Counted from the stretch's first letter, positions 35,075 to 48,960 are shown. The stretch: DNA of 64,000 nucleotides from Tanypteryx hageni (GCA_028673005.1 CM054114.1:20926880-20990879); one strand, 5' to 3'. A program made the numbers and translations. The notes: generated from the sequence alone by a model not told the origin.

Positions 35075-38000
35075 TTCACCTCCCCTAACTTCCTTTCACA
35101 TTCTCTCACTTCCTTTTACCTCCCCTTACTTCCTTTCACCTCCCCTAAATCCTTTCACCTCCCCTCACTTCCTATCACCTCCACTCGCTTCCTTACACCT
35201 CCCCTCGCTTCCTTTCACCTCCCCTTACTATCTTTCATCTCCCTTCATTTCCTTTCACCTTCCCTCACTTCCATTCACAATCCCACACATCCTTTCATCT
35301 CCCCTCACTTCCTTTCACCTCCCCTAATATTCTTTCACCTCCCCACACTTCCTTTCACATTCTCTCACTTCCTTTTACCTCCCCTTACTTCCTTTCACCT
35401 CCCCATAAATCCTCTCACCTCCACTCCTTTCCTTTCACCTCCACTCCCTTCCTTTCACTTCCCCTCACTTCTTTTCACCTCCACTCACTTCGTTACACCT
35501 TCCCGCATATTCTATCACCTCCCCCCACTTCCTTTCACCTCCCTTCACTTTGTTTCACCTCTCCTCTATTCCATTCACCTCCCCTAACATCCTTTCAACT
35601 CCCATCACTTCCTTTAACCTCCACTCATTTCCTTACACCTCTTCTTACTTCCTTTCAACTCCCCTCACTTCCATTCACCTACTTCACTTCCAGTAACCTC
35701 CCCTCATTTTCTTTCACCTCCCCTCACTTTCTTTCAGCTCCCCTCACTTCCGTTCACCTCATCTCACTTCCTTACAACTCTTCTCTTTTCTTTCACCCTC
35801 CCCTCACTTTTTTCACTTCTTTCAACTCTACTCACTTCCTTACATCTCCCATCACATCCTTTCACCTCCCCTCACATCCTTTCACCTCCAATCATGTTCT
35901 TTCATCTCCCTTCAGTTCCTTTCACCTCCCCTCAGTTCATTTCACCTCCCATCCATTTCTTTATCTCCCCTCACTCCCTTTCACCTCCCCTTACTTCCTT
36001 TAACATCCCCTCATTTCCTTTCACCTCCCATCACTTCCTTTCGCCTCCCCTCATTTCCTTTCACCTCCCCTTAAATCCTTTCACCTCCCCATATATCCTT
36101 TCATCTCTTCTCACTTCCTATTACCTTCCCTAACTTCCTTTCACCTCCTCTCACTTCCTTACACCTCCCCTCACTTCCTTTCAACACCCCTCACTATCTT
36201 TCACCTCCCTTCACTTCCTTTTACGTTCCCTCACTTCCATTCACCTTCCCTCACTTCCTTTCACCTCTCCTCACTTTCTTTCACCACCTTCTACTTGCTT
36301 TTCACCTCCCCTCACTTCCTTTCACCTCCCCTTAATTCCTCTCACCTTTCCTCACTTCATTTCATCTCCCCTCATTTTCTTTCATCTCCTCTCACTTCCT
36401 TTCAACTCCCCTTACCTCTTTTCACCTCCCCTCTCTTTCTTTCACCTCCCGTCAGTTCCTTTAATCTCCCCTCACTTCCTTTCACCTCCCTACATTACCT
36501 TTCACCTACCCTCACTTTCTTTTACCTCCCCTCACTTCCATTCACATTCTCTCAATTTTTTACCTCCCCTTACTTCCTTTCACCTCCCCTTAAATCTTTT
36601 CACCTCACCTCACTTCCTTACACCTCCCCTCACTTCTATTCACCTCTCTCACTTCCATTCACCTTCCCTCACTTTCTTTCACCTTCCCTCAGTTCCTTTC
36701 CACTTCCCTCACTTCCATTCGCCTACCCTCACTTCCTTTCACCTTCCCTCGCTTCCATTCAACTTCCTTCACTTCCTTTCAACTTCCCTCACTTCCTTTC
36801 ATCTTCCCTCACTTCCTTTCACCTTCACTCGCTACCTTACACCTCCCTTCATTTTCTTTCACTTTCCCTCACTTCCATTCACCTTCCCTGACTTCCTTTC
36901 ACCTTCCCTCACTTCCTTTCACCTTTCCTCGCCTCCTTTCATCTTCCCTCACTTCCTTTCACCTCCACATTTTTCCTTACACCTCCCCTTACTTCCTTTA
37001 ACATCCCCTCACTTCCTTTCACCTCCCCTCATTTCCTTTCGCCTCCCCTCACTTCCTTTTACCTTCCCTCAATTGCTTTCACCTCCAATCGTTCCTTAAA
37101 CCTCCCCTCATTTCTTTTACCTCCCTTCACTTTCCTTCAGCTTCCCTTATTTCCATTCTCCTTCCCTAACTTCCTTTCACCTCCTCTCACTTCCATTCAC
37201 CTCCCCTCACTATCATACACCTCCCTTCACTTCTTTTCACCTTCCATCAATTCCATTCACATTCCTTCAATTCCTATCACCTTCGCTCACTTCCTTTCAC
37301 CTTCCTTCACTTCCATTTACCTTCCCTCACTTCCTTTCACCTACCCTCACTTCCTTTCACCTCCTCCTTCTTCCTTTCCCCTCCCCTCACTTCATTTCAC
37401 CACCACTCAATTCCTTTCACCTCCCCTCAGTTCCTTTCACCTCCCCTTACTTCCTTTCACATCCCCTTACTTCCTTTAACATCCTCTCACTTCCATTCAC
37501 CTCCCCACACTTTCTTTCGCCTCCCCTCACTTTCTTTCACCTCCCCTCACTTCCTTTCACCTCCCCTCTCTTCTTTTACCTCCTCACAGTTTCTTTCACC
37601 TCTCCTCACTTCATTTCCCCTCTTCTCACTTTCTTTCACCTCCCCTGACTTCCTTTCACCTCTCCTTTCTTTCCTTTACCTCCCCTGAGTTCCTTTCACC
37701 AACCCTCCTTTGACTTCACCTCTACTCATTTTCTTTCATCTCCCCTCGTTTCCTTTCACCTCCCCTCACTTCCTTTTACATTCTCTCACTTCCTTTTACC
37801 TCCCCTTACTTCCTTTCACCTCCCCTTAAATCCTTTCACCTCCTTTCACTTCCTTTCACCTCCACTCGCTTCCTTACACCTCTCCTCACTTCCTTTCACC
37901 TCCTCTCATTTCCATTCCCCTCCCCTCACTTCCTTTCACATCCCTTCACTATCATTCACCTCCCTTCACTTCCTTTACCAACCCTCACTTCCATTCACCT

Positions 38001-38890
38001 TCCCTCACTTCCTTTCACCTTCCCTCACTTTCTTTCACCTCCCCTAACTTCCTTTCACATTCTCTCACTTCCTTTTACCTCCCCTTACTTCCTTTCACCT
38101 CCCCTAAATCCTTTCACCTCCCCTCACTTCCTATCACCTCCACTCGCTTCCTTACACCTCCCCTCACATCTTTTCACCTCCTCTCACTTCCTTTCACCTC
38201 CCCTCACTTCCTTTCACCTCCCCTTACTATCTTTCACCTCCCTTCATTTCCTTTCACCTTCCCTCACTTCCATTCACATTCCCACACATCCTTTCATCTC
38301 CCCTCACTTCCTTTCACCTCCCCTAATATTCTTTCACCTCCCCACACTTCCTTTCACATTCTCTCACTTCCTTTTACCTCCTCTTACTTCCTTTCACCTC
38401 CCCATTATTCCTCTCACCTCCCCTCCTTTCCTTTCACCTCCACTCGCTTCCTTTCACTTCCCCTCACTTCTTTTCACCTCCACTCACTTCGTTACACCTT
38501 CCCGCATATTCTATCACCTCCCCCAACTTCCTTTCACCTCCCTTCACTTTGTTTCACCTCTCCTCTATTCCATTCACCTCCCCTAACATCCTTTCAACTC
38601 CCATCACTTCCTTTAACCTCCACTCATTCCTTACACCTCTTCTTACTTCCTTTCAACTCCCCTCACTTCCATTCACCTACTTCACTTCCAGTAACCTCCC
38701 TCACTTTCTTTCACCTCCCCTCACTTTCTTTCAGCTCCCCTCACTTCCTTTCACCTCATCTCACTTCCTTACAACTCTTCTCATTTCTTTCACCTCCCCT
38801 CACTTTTTTTCACTTTCTTTCAACTCTACTCACTTCCTTACATCTCCCTTCACATCCTTTCACCTCCCCTCACATCCTTTCACCTCCAAT
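35075..38890 (+). repeat. 3.8-kb segment, left copy (8.4-kb offset)
   Basis: Matches 43485-47305 at an offset of 8,410 to 8,416 bp. It includes two cassette tails and the module running through CACATTTTTCC. It diverges after GTTCTTTCAT at the right end: TTCCCTTCAGATCC here, CTCCCTTCAGTTCC in the other copy. Confidence 0.88.
35504..35899 (+). repeat. Marker cassette, 400-bp form
   Basis: CGCATATTCTATC at 35,504, AGTAACC near 35,691 and CCAATCATGTTC ending at 35,899. One-base deletions sit in the CTCTTTTC and CACTTC units near 35,790-35,820. Confidence 0.85.
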
Positions 38891-40489
38891 CATGTTCTTT
38901 CATTTCCCTTCAGATCCTTTAACCTCCATCACTTCATTTCACCTCCCATCCCTTTCTTTATCTCCCCTCAATTCCTTTCACCTCCCCTTACTTCCTTTAA
39001 CATCCCCTCACTATCCTTCACCTCCCTTCACTTCCTTTCACCTTCCCTCACTTCCATTCACCTTCACTCAATTCCTATCACCTTACCTCACTTCCTTTCA
39101 ACTTCCTTCACTTCCATTTACATTCCCTCACTTCCTTTCACCTACCCTCACTTCCTTTCACCTTCCCTCTCTTCCTTTCACTTCCCCTCACTTCTTATCA
39201 CCTCCCCTCACTTCCTTTCACCTCCCCTCACTTTCTTTCACCTCCCCTCTCTTTCTTTCACCTCCCCTCACTTCCTATCACCTCCCCTCACTTCATTTTA
39301 CCTCTACTCACTTCCTTTCACCTACCCTCACTTCCTTTCACCTCCCCTTACTTCCTTTAACATCCCCTCATTTCCTTTCGCCTCCCCTCACTTTCTTTCA
39401 CCTCCCCTCACTTTCTTTCACTTCCCCTCTCTTTCTTTCACCTCCCCTCAGTTCCTTTCACCTCTCCTCACTTCATTTCACCTCTTCTCACTGCCTTTCA
39501 CCTCCCCTCACTTCCTTTCACCACCCCTTACTTTCTATCATCTCCCCTCGTTTCCTTTCAACTCCCCTAACTTCCTTTCACCTCCCCTCACTTTCTTTCT
39601 CCTCCCCTCACTTCCTTTCACATTCTCTCACTTCATTTAACCTCCCCTTACTTCCTTTCACCTCTACATAAATCGTTTCACCTGCCCTAACTTCCTTTCA
39701 CCTCCACTCGCTTCCTTACACCTCCCCTCACTTCCTTTCACCTCCTCTCTCTTCCTTTCACCTCCCCTCAATTCCTTTCCCCCTCCCCTCACTACCTTTA
39801 ACCACCCTTCACTTCCATTCACCTTCCCTCACTTCAATTCACCTTCCCTCACTTCCTTTCACCTTCCCTCACTTTCTATCACCTCCCCTCAATTCCTTTC
39901 ACATTCTCTCACTTCCTTTCACCTCCCCTTACTTCCTTTAACATCCCCTCACTTCCTTTCACTTCCCCTCATTTCCTTTCACCTCCCCTTACTTTCTTTC
40001 ACCTCCCCTCTCTTTCTTTCACCTCCACTCACTTCCTTTCATCTCCCCTTGCTTCCTTTCACGTCCCTACATTTCCTTTCACCTACCCTCAAATTCTTTT
40101 ACCTCCCCTCATTTCCTTTCACATTCTCTCACTTCCTTTTACCTCCCCTTACTTCCATTCATCTTCCCTGAAATCCATTCACCACCCATCACATCCTTTC
40201 GCCTCCCCTCAATTCCTTTCACCTCCCCTTAAATCCTTTCACCTCCCCTTATATCCTTTCATCTCCCCTCACTTCCTTTTACCATCCCTCAATTCCTTTC
40301 ACCTCCACTCGCTTCCTTACACCTTCCCTAACTTCCTTTCACCTCCTCTCACTTCCTTACACCTCCCCTCATTTCCTTTCACCTCCCCTCACTATCTTTC
40401 ACCTCCCTTCACTTCCTTTCACATTCCCTCACTTCCATTCACATACCCTCACTTCCTTTCACCTCTCCTCACTTTCTTTCACCACCTCC
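38427..40489 (+). repeat. Sequence at contig end, repeated after the gap
   Basis: Matches 40990-43054. In the positions compared, the only differences are single-base run lengths: CATTCC against CATTTCC near 38,608; CTCCCTC against CTCCCCTC near 38,698; CATTTCTTT against CATTTTCTTT near 38,788; and one extra C near 39,780. The match extends to the last base before the gap. Confidence 0.95.
38503..38897 (+). repeat. Marker cassette, 400-bp form
   Basis: CGCATATTCTATC at 38,503, AGTAACC near 38,686 and CCAATCATGTTC ending at 38,897. Three one-base deletions separate it from the copy at 41,066, which lies across the gap. Confidence 0.85.
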
Positions 40490-40989
40490 NNNNNNNNNNN
40501 NNNNNNNNNNNNNNNNNNNNNNNNNNNNNNNNNNNNNNNNNNNNNNNNNNNNNNNNNNNNNNNNNNNNNNNNNNNNNNNNNNNNNNNNNNNNNNNNNNNN
40601 NNNNNNNNNNNNNNNNNNNNNNNNNNNNNNNNNNNNNNNNNNNNNNNNNNNNNNNNNNNNNNNNNNNNNNNNNNNNNNNNNNNNNNNNNNNNNNNNNNNN
40701 NNNNNNNNNNNNNNNNNNNNNNNNNNNNNNNNNNNNNNNNNNNNNNNNNNNNNNNNNNNNNNNNNNNNNNNNNNNNNNNNNNNNNNNNNNNNNNNNNNNN
40801 NNNNNNNNNNNNNNNNNNNNNNNNNNNNNNNNNNNNNNNNNNNNNNNNNNNNNNNNNNNNNNNNNNNNNNNNNNNNNNNNNNNNNNNNNNNNNNNNNNNN
40901 NNNNNNNNNNNNNNNNNNNNNNNNNNNNNNNNNNNNNNNNNNNNNNNNNNNNNNNNNNNNNNNNNNNNNNNNNNNNNNNNNNNNNNNNN
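40490..40989. other. Second assembly gap of 500 N
   Basis: Exactly 500 N. The flanks are two near-identical 2.06-kb sequences, each running to the gap edge in the way two overlapping contig ends would. Confidence 1.
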
Positions 40990-43054
40990 TTTCCTTTCAC
41001 CTCCACTCGCTTCCTTTCACTTCCCCTCACTTCTTTTCACCTCCACTCACTTCGTTACACCTTCCCGCATATTCTATCACCTCCCCCAACTTCCTTTCAC
41101 CTCCCTTCACTTTGTTTCACCTCTCCTCTATTCCATTCACCTCCCCTAACATCCTTTCAACTCCCATCACTTCCTTTAACCTCCACTCATTTCCTTACAC
41201 CTCTTCTTACTTCCTTTCAACTCCCCTCACTTCCATTCACCTACTTCACTTCCAGTAACCTCCCCTCACTTTCTTTCACCTCCCCTCACTTTCTTTCAGC
41301 TCCCCTCACTTCCTTTCACCTCATCTCACTTCCTTACAACTCTTCTCATTTTCTTTCACCTCCCCTCACTTTTTTTCACTTTCTTTCAACTCTACTCACT
41401 TCCTTACATCTCCCTTCACATCCTTTCACCTCCCCTCACATCCTTTCACCTCCAATCATGTTCTTTCATTTCCCTTCAGATCCTTTAACCTCCATCACTT
41501 CATTTCACCTCCCATCCCTTTCTTTATCTCCCCTCAATTCCTTTCACCTCCCCTTACTTCCTTTAACATCCCCTCACTATCCTTCACCTCCCTTCACTTC
41601 CTTTCACCTTCCCTCACTTCCATTCACCTTCACTCAATTCCTATCACCTTACCTCACTTCCTTTCAACTTCCTTCACTTCCATTTACATTCCCTCACTTC
41701 CTTTCACCTACCCTCACTTCCTTTCACCTTCCCTCTCTTCCTTTCACTTCCCCTCACTTCTTATCACCTCCCCTCACTTCCTTTCACCTCCCCTCACTTT
41801 CTTTCACCTCCCCTCTCTTTCTTTCACCTCCCCTCACTTCCTATCACCTCCCCTCACTTCATTTTACCTCTACTCACTTCCTTTCACCTACCCTCACTTC
41901 CTTTCACCTCCCCTTACTTCCTTTAACATCCCCTCATTTCCTTTCGCCTCCCCTCACTTTCTTTCACCTCCCCTCACTTTCTTTCACTTCCCCTCTCTTT
42001 CTTTCACCTCCCCTCAGTTCCTTTCACCTCTCCTCACTTCATTTCACCTCTTCTCACTGCCTTTCACCTCCCCTCACTTCCTTTCACCACCCCTTACTTT
42101 CTATCATCTCCCCTCGTTTCCTTTCAACTCCCCTAACTTCCTTTCACCTCCCCTCACTTTCTTTCTCCTCCCCTCACTTCCTTTCACATTCTCTCACTTC
42201 ATTTAACCTCCCCTTACTTCCTTTCACCTCTACATAAATCGTTTCACCTGCCCTAACTTCCTTTCACCTCCACTCGCTTCCTTACACCTCCCCTCACTTC
42301 CTTTCACCTCCTCTCTCTTCCTTTCACCTCCCCTCAATTCCTTTCCCCTCCCCTCACTACCTTTAACCACCCTTCACTTCCATTCACCTTCCCTCACTTC
42401 AATTCACCTTCCCTCACTTCCTTTCACCTTCCCTCACTTTCTATCACCTCCCCTCAATTCCTTTCACATTCTCTCACTTCCTTTCACCTCCCCTTACTTC
42501 CTTTAACATCCCCTCACTTCCTTTCACTTCCCCTCATTTCCTTTCACCTCCCCTTACTTTCTTTCACCTCCCCTCTCTTTCTTTCACCTCCACTCACTTC
42601 CTTTCATCTCCCCTTGCTTCCTTTCACGTCCCTACATTTCCTTTCACCTACCCTCAAATTCTTTTACCTCCCCTCATTTCCTTTCACATTCTCTCACTTC
42701 CTTTTACCTCCCCTTACTTCCATTCATCTTCCCTGAAATCCATTCACCACCCATCACATCCTTTCGCCTCCCCTCAATTCCTTTCACCTCCCCTTAAATC
42801 CTTTCACCTCCCCTTATATCCTTTCATCTCCCCTCACTTCCTTTTACCATCCCTCAATTCCTTTCACCTCCACTCGCTTCCTTACACCTTCCCTAACTTC
42901 CTTTCACCTCCTCTCACTTCCTTACACCTCCCCTCATTTCCTTTCACCTCCCCTCACTATCTTTCACCTCCCTTCACTTCCTTTCACATTCCCTCACTTC
43001 CATTCACATACCCTCACTTCCTTTCACCTCTCCTCACTTTCTTTCACCACCTCC
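40990..43054 (+). repeat. Post-gap copy of the pre-gap 2.06 kb
   Basis: Begins TTTCCTTTCACCTCC, equal to 38,427, and follows that sequence to CACCACCTCCT at 43,054, the point where the pre-gap copy is cut. Offset is 2,563 at the start, 2,566 in the middle and 2,565 at the end, all changes being single bases. Confidence 0.95.
41066..41463 (+). repeat. Marker cassette, 400-bp form
   Basis: CGCATATTCTATC at 41,066, AGTAACC near 41,251 and CCAATCATGTTC ending at 41,463. It may be the same locus as the copy at 38,503 if the gap is an unmerged overlap. Confidence 0.85.
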
Positions 43055-43615
43055 TACTTGCTTTCACCTCCCCTCACTTCCTTTCACCTCCCCTTTATTC
43101 CTCTCACCTTTCCTCACATCATTTCATCTCCCTATATTTCCTTTCACCTACCCTCACTTTCTTTTACCTCCCCTCACTTCCTTTCACATTCTCTCACTTT
43201 TTTTACCTCCCCTTACTTCCTTTCACCTCCCCTTAAATCTTTTCACCTCACCTCACTTCTTTACACCTCCCCTCACTTCCTTTCACCTCCTCTCACTTCC
43301 ATTCACCTTCCCTCACTTTCTTTCATCTTCCCTCAGTTCCTTTCCACTTCCCTCACTTCCATTCGCCTTCCCTCACTTCCTTTCACCTTCCCTCACTTCC
43401 ATTCACCTTCCTTCACTACCTTTCAACTTCCCTCACTTCCATTGACCTTCCCTTACTTCCTTTCACCTTCCCTCACTTTTTTTCACCTCCCCTAACTTCC
43501 TTTCACATTCTCTCAATTCCTTTTACCTCCCCTTACTTCCTTTCGCCTCCCCTAAATCCTTTCACCTCCCCTCACTTCCTATCACCTCCACTCGCTTCCT
43601 TACACCTCCCCTCAC
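41370..43615 (+). repeat. 2.2-kb segment, left copy (11.3-kb offset)
   Basis: Matches 52680-54880. The offset drops from 11,304 to 11,264 bp because two units present near 42,480-42,520 are absent near 53,760. The shared series ends with TTTCGCCTCCCCTAAATCC near 43,545 and 54,805. Confidence 0.88.
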
Positions 43616-46600
43616 TTCCTTTCACCTCCCCTTACTATCTTTCATCTCCCTTCATTTCCTTTCACCTTCCCTCACTTCCATTCACAATCCCACACATCCT
43701 TTCATCTCCCCTCACTTCCTTTCACCTCCCCTAATATTCTTTCACCTCCCCACACTTCCTTTCACATTTTCTCACTTCCTTTTACCTCCCCTTACTTCCT
43801 TTCACCTCCCCATAAATCCTCTCACCTCCCCTCCTTTCCTTTCACCCCCACTCGCTTCCTTTCACTTCCCCTCACTTCTTTTCACCTCCACTCACTTCGT
43901 TACACCTTCCCGCATATTCTATCACCTCCCCCCCACTTCCTTTCACCTCCCTTCACTTTGTTTCAACTCTCCTCTATTCCATTCACCTCCCCTAACATCC
44001 TTTCAACTCCCATCACTTCCTTTAACCTCCACTCATTTCCTTACACCTCTTCTTACTTCCTTTCAACTCCCCTCACTTCCATTCACCTACTTCACTTCCA
44101 GTAACCTCCCCTCATTTTCTTTCACCTCCCCTCACTTTCTTTCAGCTCCCCTCACTTCCGTTCACCTCATCTAACTTCCTTACAACTCTTCTCTTTTCCT
44201 TTCACCTCCCCTCACTTTTTTTCACTTTCTTTCAACTCTACTCACTTCCTTACATCTCCCATCACATCCTTTCACCTCCCCTCACATCCTTTCACCTCCA
44301 ATCATGTTCTTTCATCTCCCTTCAGTTCCTTTCACCTCCCCTCAGTTCATTTCACCTCCCATCCATTTCTTTATCTCCCCTCACTCCCTTTCACCTCCCC
44401 TTACTTCCTTTAACATCCCCTCATTTCCTTTCACCTCCCATCACTTCCTTTCGCCTCCCCTCATTTCCTTTCACCTCCCCTTAAATCCTTTCACCTCCCC
44501 ATATATCCTTTCATCTCTTCTCACTTCCTTTTACCTTCCCTAACTTCCTTTCACCTCCTCTCACTTCCTTACACCTCCCCTCACTTCCTTTCAACACCCC
44601 TCACTATCTTTCACCTCCCTTCACTTCCTTTTACGTTCCCTCACTTCCATTCACCTTCCCTCACTTCCTTTCACCTCTCCTCACTTTCTTTCACCACCTT
44701 CTACTTGCTTTCACCTCCCCTCACTTCCTTTCACCTCCCCTTAATTCCTCTCACCTTTCCTCACTTCATTTCATCTCCCCTCATTTTCTTTCATCTCCTC
44801 TCACTTCCTTTCAACTCCCCTTACCTCTTTTCACCTCCCCTCTCTTTCTTTCACCTCCCGTCAGTTCCTTTAATCTCCCCTCACTTCCTTTCACCTCCCT
44901 ACATTACCTTTCACCTACCCTCACTTTCTTTTACCTCCCCTCACTTCCATTCACATTCTCTCAATTTTTTTACCTCCCCTTACTTCCTTTCACCTCCCCT
45001 TAAATCTTTTCACCTCACGTCACTTCCTTACACCTCCCCTCACTTCTATTCACCTCCTCTCACTTCCATTCACCTTCCCTCACTTTCTTTCACCTTCCCT
45101 CAGTTCCTTTCCACTTCCCTCACTTCCATTCGCCTACCCTCACTTCCTTTCACCTTCCCTCGCTTCCATTCAACTTCCTTCACTTCCTTTCAACTTCCCT
45201 CACTTCCTTTCATCTTCCCTCACTTCCTTTCACCTTCACTCGCTACCTTACACCTCCCTTCATTTTCTTTCACTTTCCCTCACTTCCATTCACCTTCCCT
45301 GACTTCCTTTCACCTTCCCTCACTTCCTTTCACCTTTCCTCGCCTCCTTTCATCTTCCCTCACTTCCTTTCACCTCCACATTTTTCCTTACACCTCCCCT
45401 TACTTCCTTTAACATCCCCTCACTTCCTTTCACCTCCCCTCATTTCCTTTCGCCTCCCCTCACTTCCTTTTACCTTCCCTCAATTGCTTTCACCTCCAAT
45501 CGTTTCCTTAAACCTCCCCTCATTTCTTTTTACCTCCCTTCACTTTCCTTCAGCTTCCCTTATTTCCATTCTCCTTCCCTAACTTCCTTTCACCTCCTCT
45601 CACTTCCATTCACCTCCCCTCACTATCATACACCTCCCTTCACTTCTTTTCACCTTCCATCAATTCCATTCACATTCCTTCAATTCCTATCACCTTCCCT
45701 CACTTCCTTTCACCTTCCTTCACTTCCATTTACCTTCCCTCACTTCCTTTCACCTACCCTCACTTCCTTTCACCTCCTCTTTCTTCCTTTCCCCTCCCCT
45801 CACTTCATTTCACCACCACTCAATTCCTTTCACCTCCCCTCAGTTCCTTTCACCTCCCCTTACTTCCTTTCACATCCCCTTACTTCCTTTAACATCCTCT
45901 CACTTCCATTCACCTCCACACACTTTCTTTCGCCTCCCCTCACTTTCTTTCACCTCCCCTCACTTCCTTTCACCTCCCCTCTCTTTCTTTTACCTCCTCA
46001 CAGTTCCTTTCACCTCTCCTCACTTCATTTCCCCTCTTCCACTTTCTTTCACCTCCCCTGACTTCCTTTCACCTCTCCTTTCTTTCCTTTACCTCCCCTG
46101 AGTTCCTTTCACCTACCCTCCTTTGACTTCACCTCTACTCATTTTCTTTCATCTCCCCTCGTTTCCTTTCACCTCCCCTCACTTCCTTTTACATTCTCTC
46201 ACTTCCTTTTACCTCCCCTTACTTCCTTTCACCTCCCCTTAAATCCTTTCACCTCCTTTCACTTCCTTTCACCTCCACTCGCTTCCTTACACCTCTCCTC
46301 ACTTCCTTTCACCTCCTCTCATTTCCATTCCCCTCCCCTCACTTCCTTTCACATCCCTTCACTATCATTCACCTCCCTTCACTTCCTTTACCAACCCTCA
46401 CTTCCATTCACCTTCCCTCACTTCCTTTCACCTTCCCTCACTTTCTTTCACCTCCCCTAACTTCCTTTCACATTCTCTCACTTCCTTTTACCTCCCCTTA
46501 CTTCCTTTCACCTCCCCTAAATCCTTTCACCTCCCCTCACTTCCTATCACCTCCACTCGCTTCCTTACACCTCCCCTCACTTCTTTTCACCTCCTCTCAC

Positions 46601-47305
46601 TTCCTTTCACCTCCACTCACTTCCTTTCACCTCCCCTTACTATCTTTCACCTCCCTTCATTTCCTTTCACCTTCCCTCACTTCCATTCACATTCCCACAC
46701 ATCCTTTCTTCTCCCCTCACTTCCTTTCACCTCCCCTAATATTCATTCACCTCCCCACACTTCCTTTCACATTCTCTCACTTCCTTTTACCTCCTCTTAC
46801 TTCCTTTCACATCCCCATAAACCCTGTCACCTCCCCTCCTTTCCTTTCACCTCCACTCGCTTCCTTTCACTTCCCCTCACTTCTTTTCACCTCCACTCAC
46901 TTCGTTACACCTTCCCGCATATTCTATCACCTCCCCCCACTTCCTTTCACCTCCCTTCACTTTGTTTCACCTCTCCTCTATTACATTCACCTCCCCTAAC
47001 ATCCTTTCAACTCCCATCACTTCCTTTAACCTCCACTCATTTCCTTACACCTCTTCTTACTTCCTTTCAACTCCCCTCACTTCCATTCACCTACTTCACT
47101 TCCAGTAACCTCCCCTCACTTTCTTTCACCTCCCCTCACTTTCTTTCAGCTCCCCTCACTTCCTTTCACCTCATCTCACTTCCTTACAACTCTTCTCATT
47201 TTCTTTCACCTCCCCTCACTTTTTTTCACTTTCTTTCAACTCTACTCACTTCCTTACATCTCCCATCACATCCTTTCACCTCCCCTCACATCCTTTCACC
47301 TCCAA
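43485..47305 (+). repeat. 3.8-kb segment, right copy (8.4-kb offset)
   Basis: Copy of 35075-38890. It shares rare variants such as CACAATCCCACACATCC near 43,683, CATCATACACC near 45,625 and CACATTTTTCC near 45,377. The net length difference over 3.8 kb is about 6 bp, all from single-base indels. Confidence 0.88.
43911..44309 (+). repeat. Marker cassette, 400-bp form
   Basis: CGCATATTCTATC at 43,911, AGTAACC near 44,100 and CCAATCATGTTC ending at 44,309. This is the paralogue of the copy at 35,504. Confidence 0.85.
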
Positions 47306-47313
47306 TCATGTTC
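46916..47313 (+). repeat. Marker cassette, 400-bp form
   Basis: CGCATATTCTATC at 46,916, AGTAACC near 47,102 and CCAATCATGTTC ending at 47,313. It lies in the left copy of the 3.5-kb duplication and is paralogous to the copy at 50,405. Confidence 0.85.
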
Positions 47314-48960
47314 TTTCATCTCCCTTCAGTTCCTTTCACCTCCCCTCACTTCATTTCACCTCCCATCCATTTCTTTATCTCCCCTCACTCCCTTTCACCT
47401 CCCCTTACTTCCTTTAACATCCCCTCATTTCCTTTCACCTCCCATCACTTCCTTTCGCCTCCCCTCATTTCCTTTCACCTCCCCTTAAATCCTTTCACCT
47501 CCCCATATATCCTTTCATCTCTTCTCACTTCCTTTTACCTTCATAACTTCCTTTCACCTCCTCTCACTTCCTTACACCTCCCCTCACTTCCTTTCAACAC
47601 CCCTCACTATCTTTCACCTCCCTTCACTTCCTTTTACGTTCCCTCACTTCCATTCACCTTCCCTCACTTCCTTTCACCTCTCCTCACTTTCTTTCACCAC
47701 CTTCTACTTGCTTTCACCTATCCTCACTTCCTTTCACCTCCCCTTAATTCCTCTCACCTTTCCTCACTTCATTTCATCTCCCCTCATTTTCTTTCATCTC
47801 CTCTCATTTCCTTTCAACTCCCCTTACCTCTTTTCACCTCCCTTCACTTTCTTTCACATCCTCTCACTTCTTTTCACCTCCTCTCTCTTTCTTTCACCTC
47901 CCGTCAGTTCCTTTAATCTCCTCTCACTTCCTTTCACCTCCCTACATTACCTTTCACCTACCCTCACTTTCTTTTACCTCCCCTCACTTCCATTCACATT
48001 CTCTCAATTTTTTACCTCCCCTTACTTCCTTTCACCTGCCCTTAAAACTTTTCACCTCACCTCACTTCCTTACACCTCCCCTCACTTCTATTCACCTCCT
48101 CTCACTTCCATTCACCTTCCCTCACTTTCTTTCACCTTCCCTCAGTTCCTTTCCACTTCCCTCACTTCCATTCGCATACCCTCACTTCCTTTCACCTTCC
48201 CTCGCTTCCATTCACCTTCCTTCACTTCCTTTCAACTTCCCTCACTTCCTTTCATCTTCCCTCACTTCCTTTCACCTCCACTCGCTACCTTACACCTCCC
48301 TTCATTTTCTTTCACTTTCCCTCACTTCCATTCACCTTCCCTCACTTCCTATCACCTTCCCTCACTTCCTTTCACCTTTCCTCGCCTCCTTTCATCTTCC
48401 CTCACTTCCTTTCACCTCCACATTTTTCCTTACACCTCCCCTTAATTCCTTTAACATCCCCTCACTTCCTTTCACCTCCCCTCATTTCCTTTCGCCTCCC
48501 CTCACTTCCTTTTACCTTCCCTCAATTGCTTCCACCTCCAATCGTTTCCTTAAACCTCCCCTCATTTCTTTTTACCTCCCTTCACTTTCCTTCAGCTTCC
48601 CTTATTTCCATTCTCCTTCCCTCACTTCCTTTCACCAACCCTCACTTCCTATCACCTACCCTCACTTCCTTTCATCTCCCCTCACTATCTTTCACCTCCC
48701 TCCACTTCCTTTCACATTCCCTCACTTCCATTCACCTTCCCACACTTCCTTTCACCTCTCCTAACTTTCTTTCACTTCCCCTAACATTCTTTTACCTCCC
48801 CACACTTCCTTTCACATTCTCTCACTTCCTTTTACCTCCCCTTATTTCCTTTTACCTCCCCATTAATCCTCTTACCTCCCCTCCCTGCCTTTCACCTCCA
48901 CTCACTTCCTTTCACCTCCCCTCACTTCTTTTCACCTCCACTCACTTCGTTACACCACCC

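Larger units (their letters stand above)
5354..40489 (+). repeat. 20-bp satellite array, pyrimidine strand on top (central block)
   Basis: About 35 kb of head-to-tail units with consensus CTTCCTTTCACCTCCCCTCA. The consensus holds 11 C, 7 T, 2 A and no G. G appears only through point variants such as CTCGCTTCC, TTTCGCC or CTTCGTTAC. No stretch departs from the repeat for more than a unit or two. No tRNA-like, rRNA-like, transposon or coding sequence was seen on either strand. The purine strand reads TGA repeatedly in each unit and is closed in all frames. Confidence 0.98.

Noticed and set aside
40479..41030. Reverse-strand open frame across the second gap
   Set aside because: Nearly all of it is N. 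The few real codons are purine-strand satellite.
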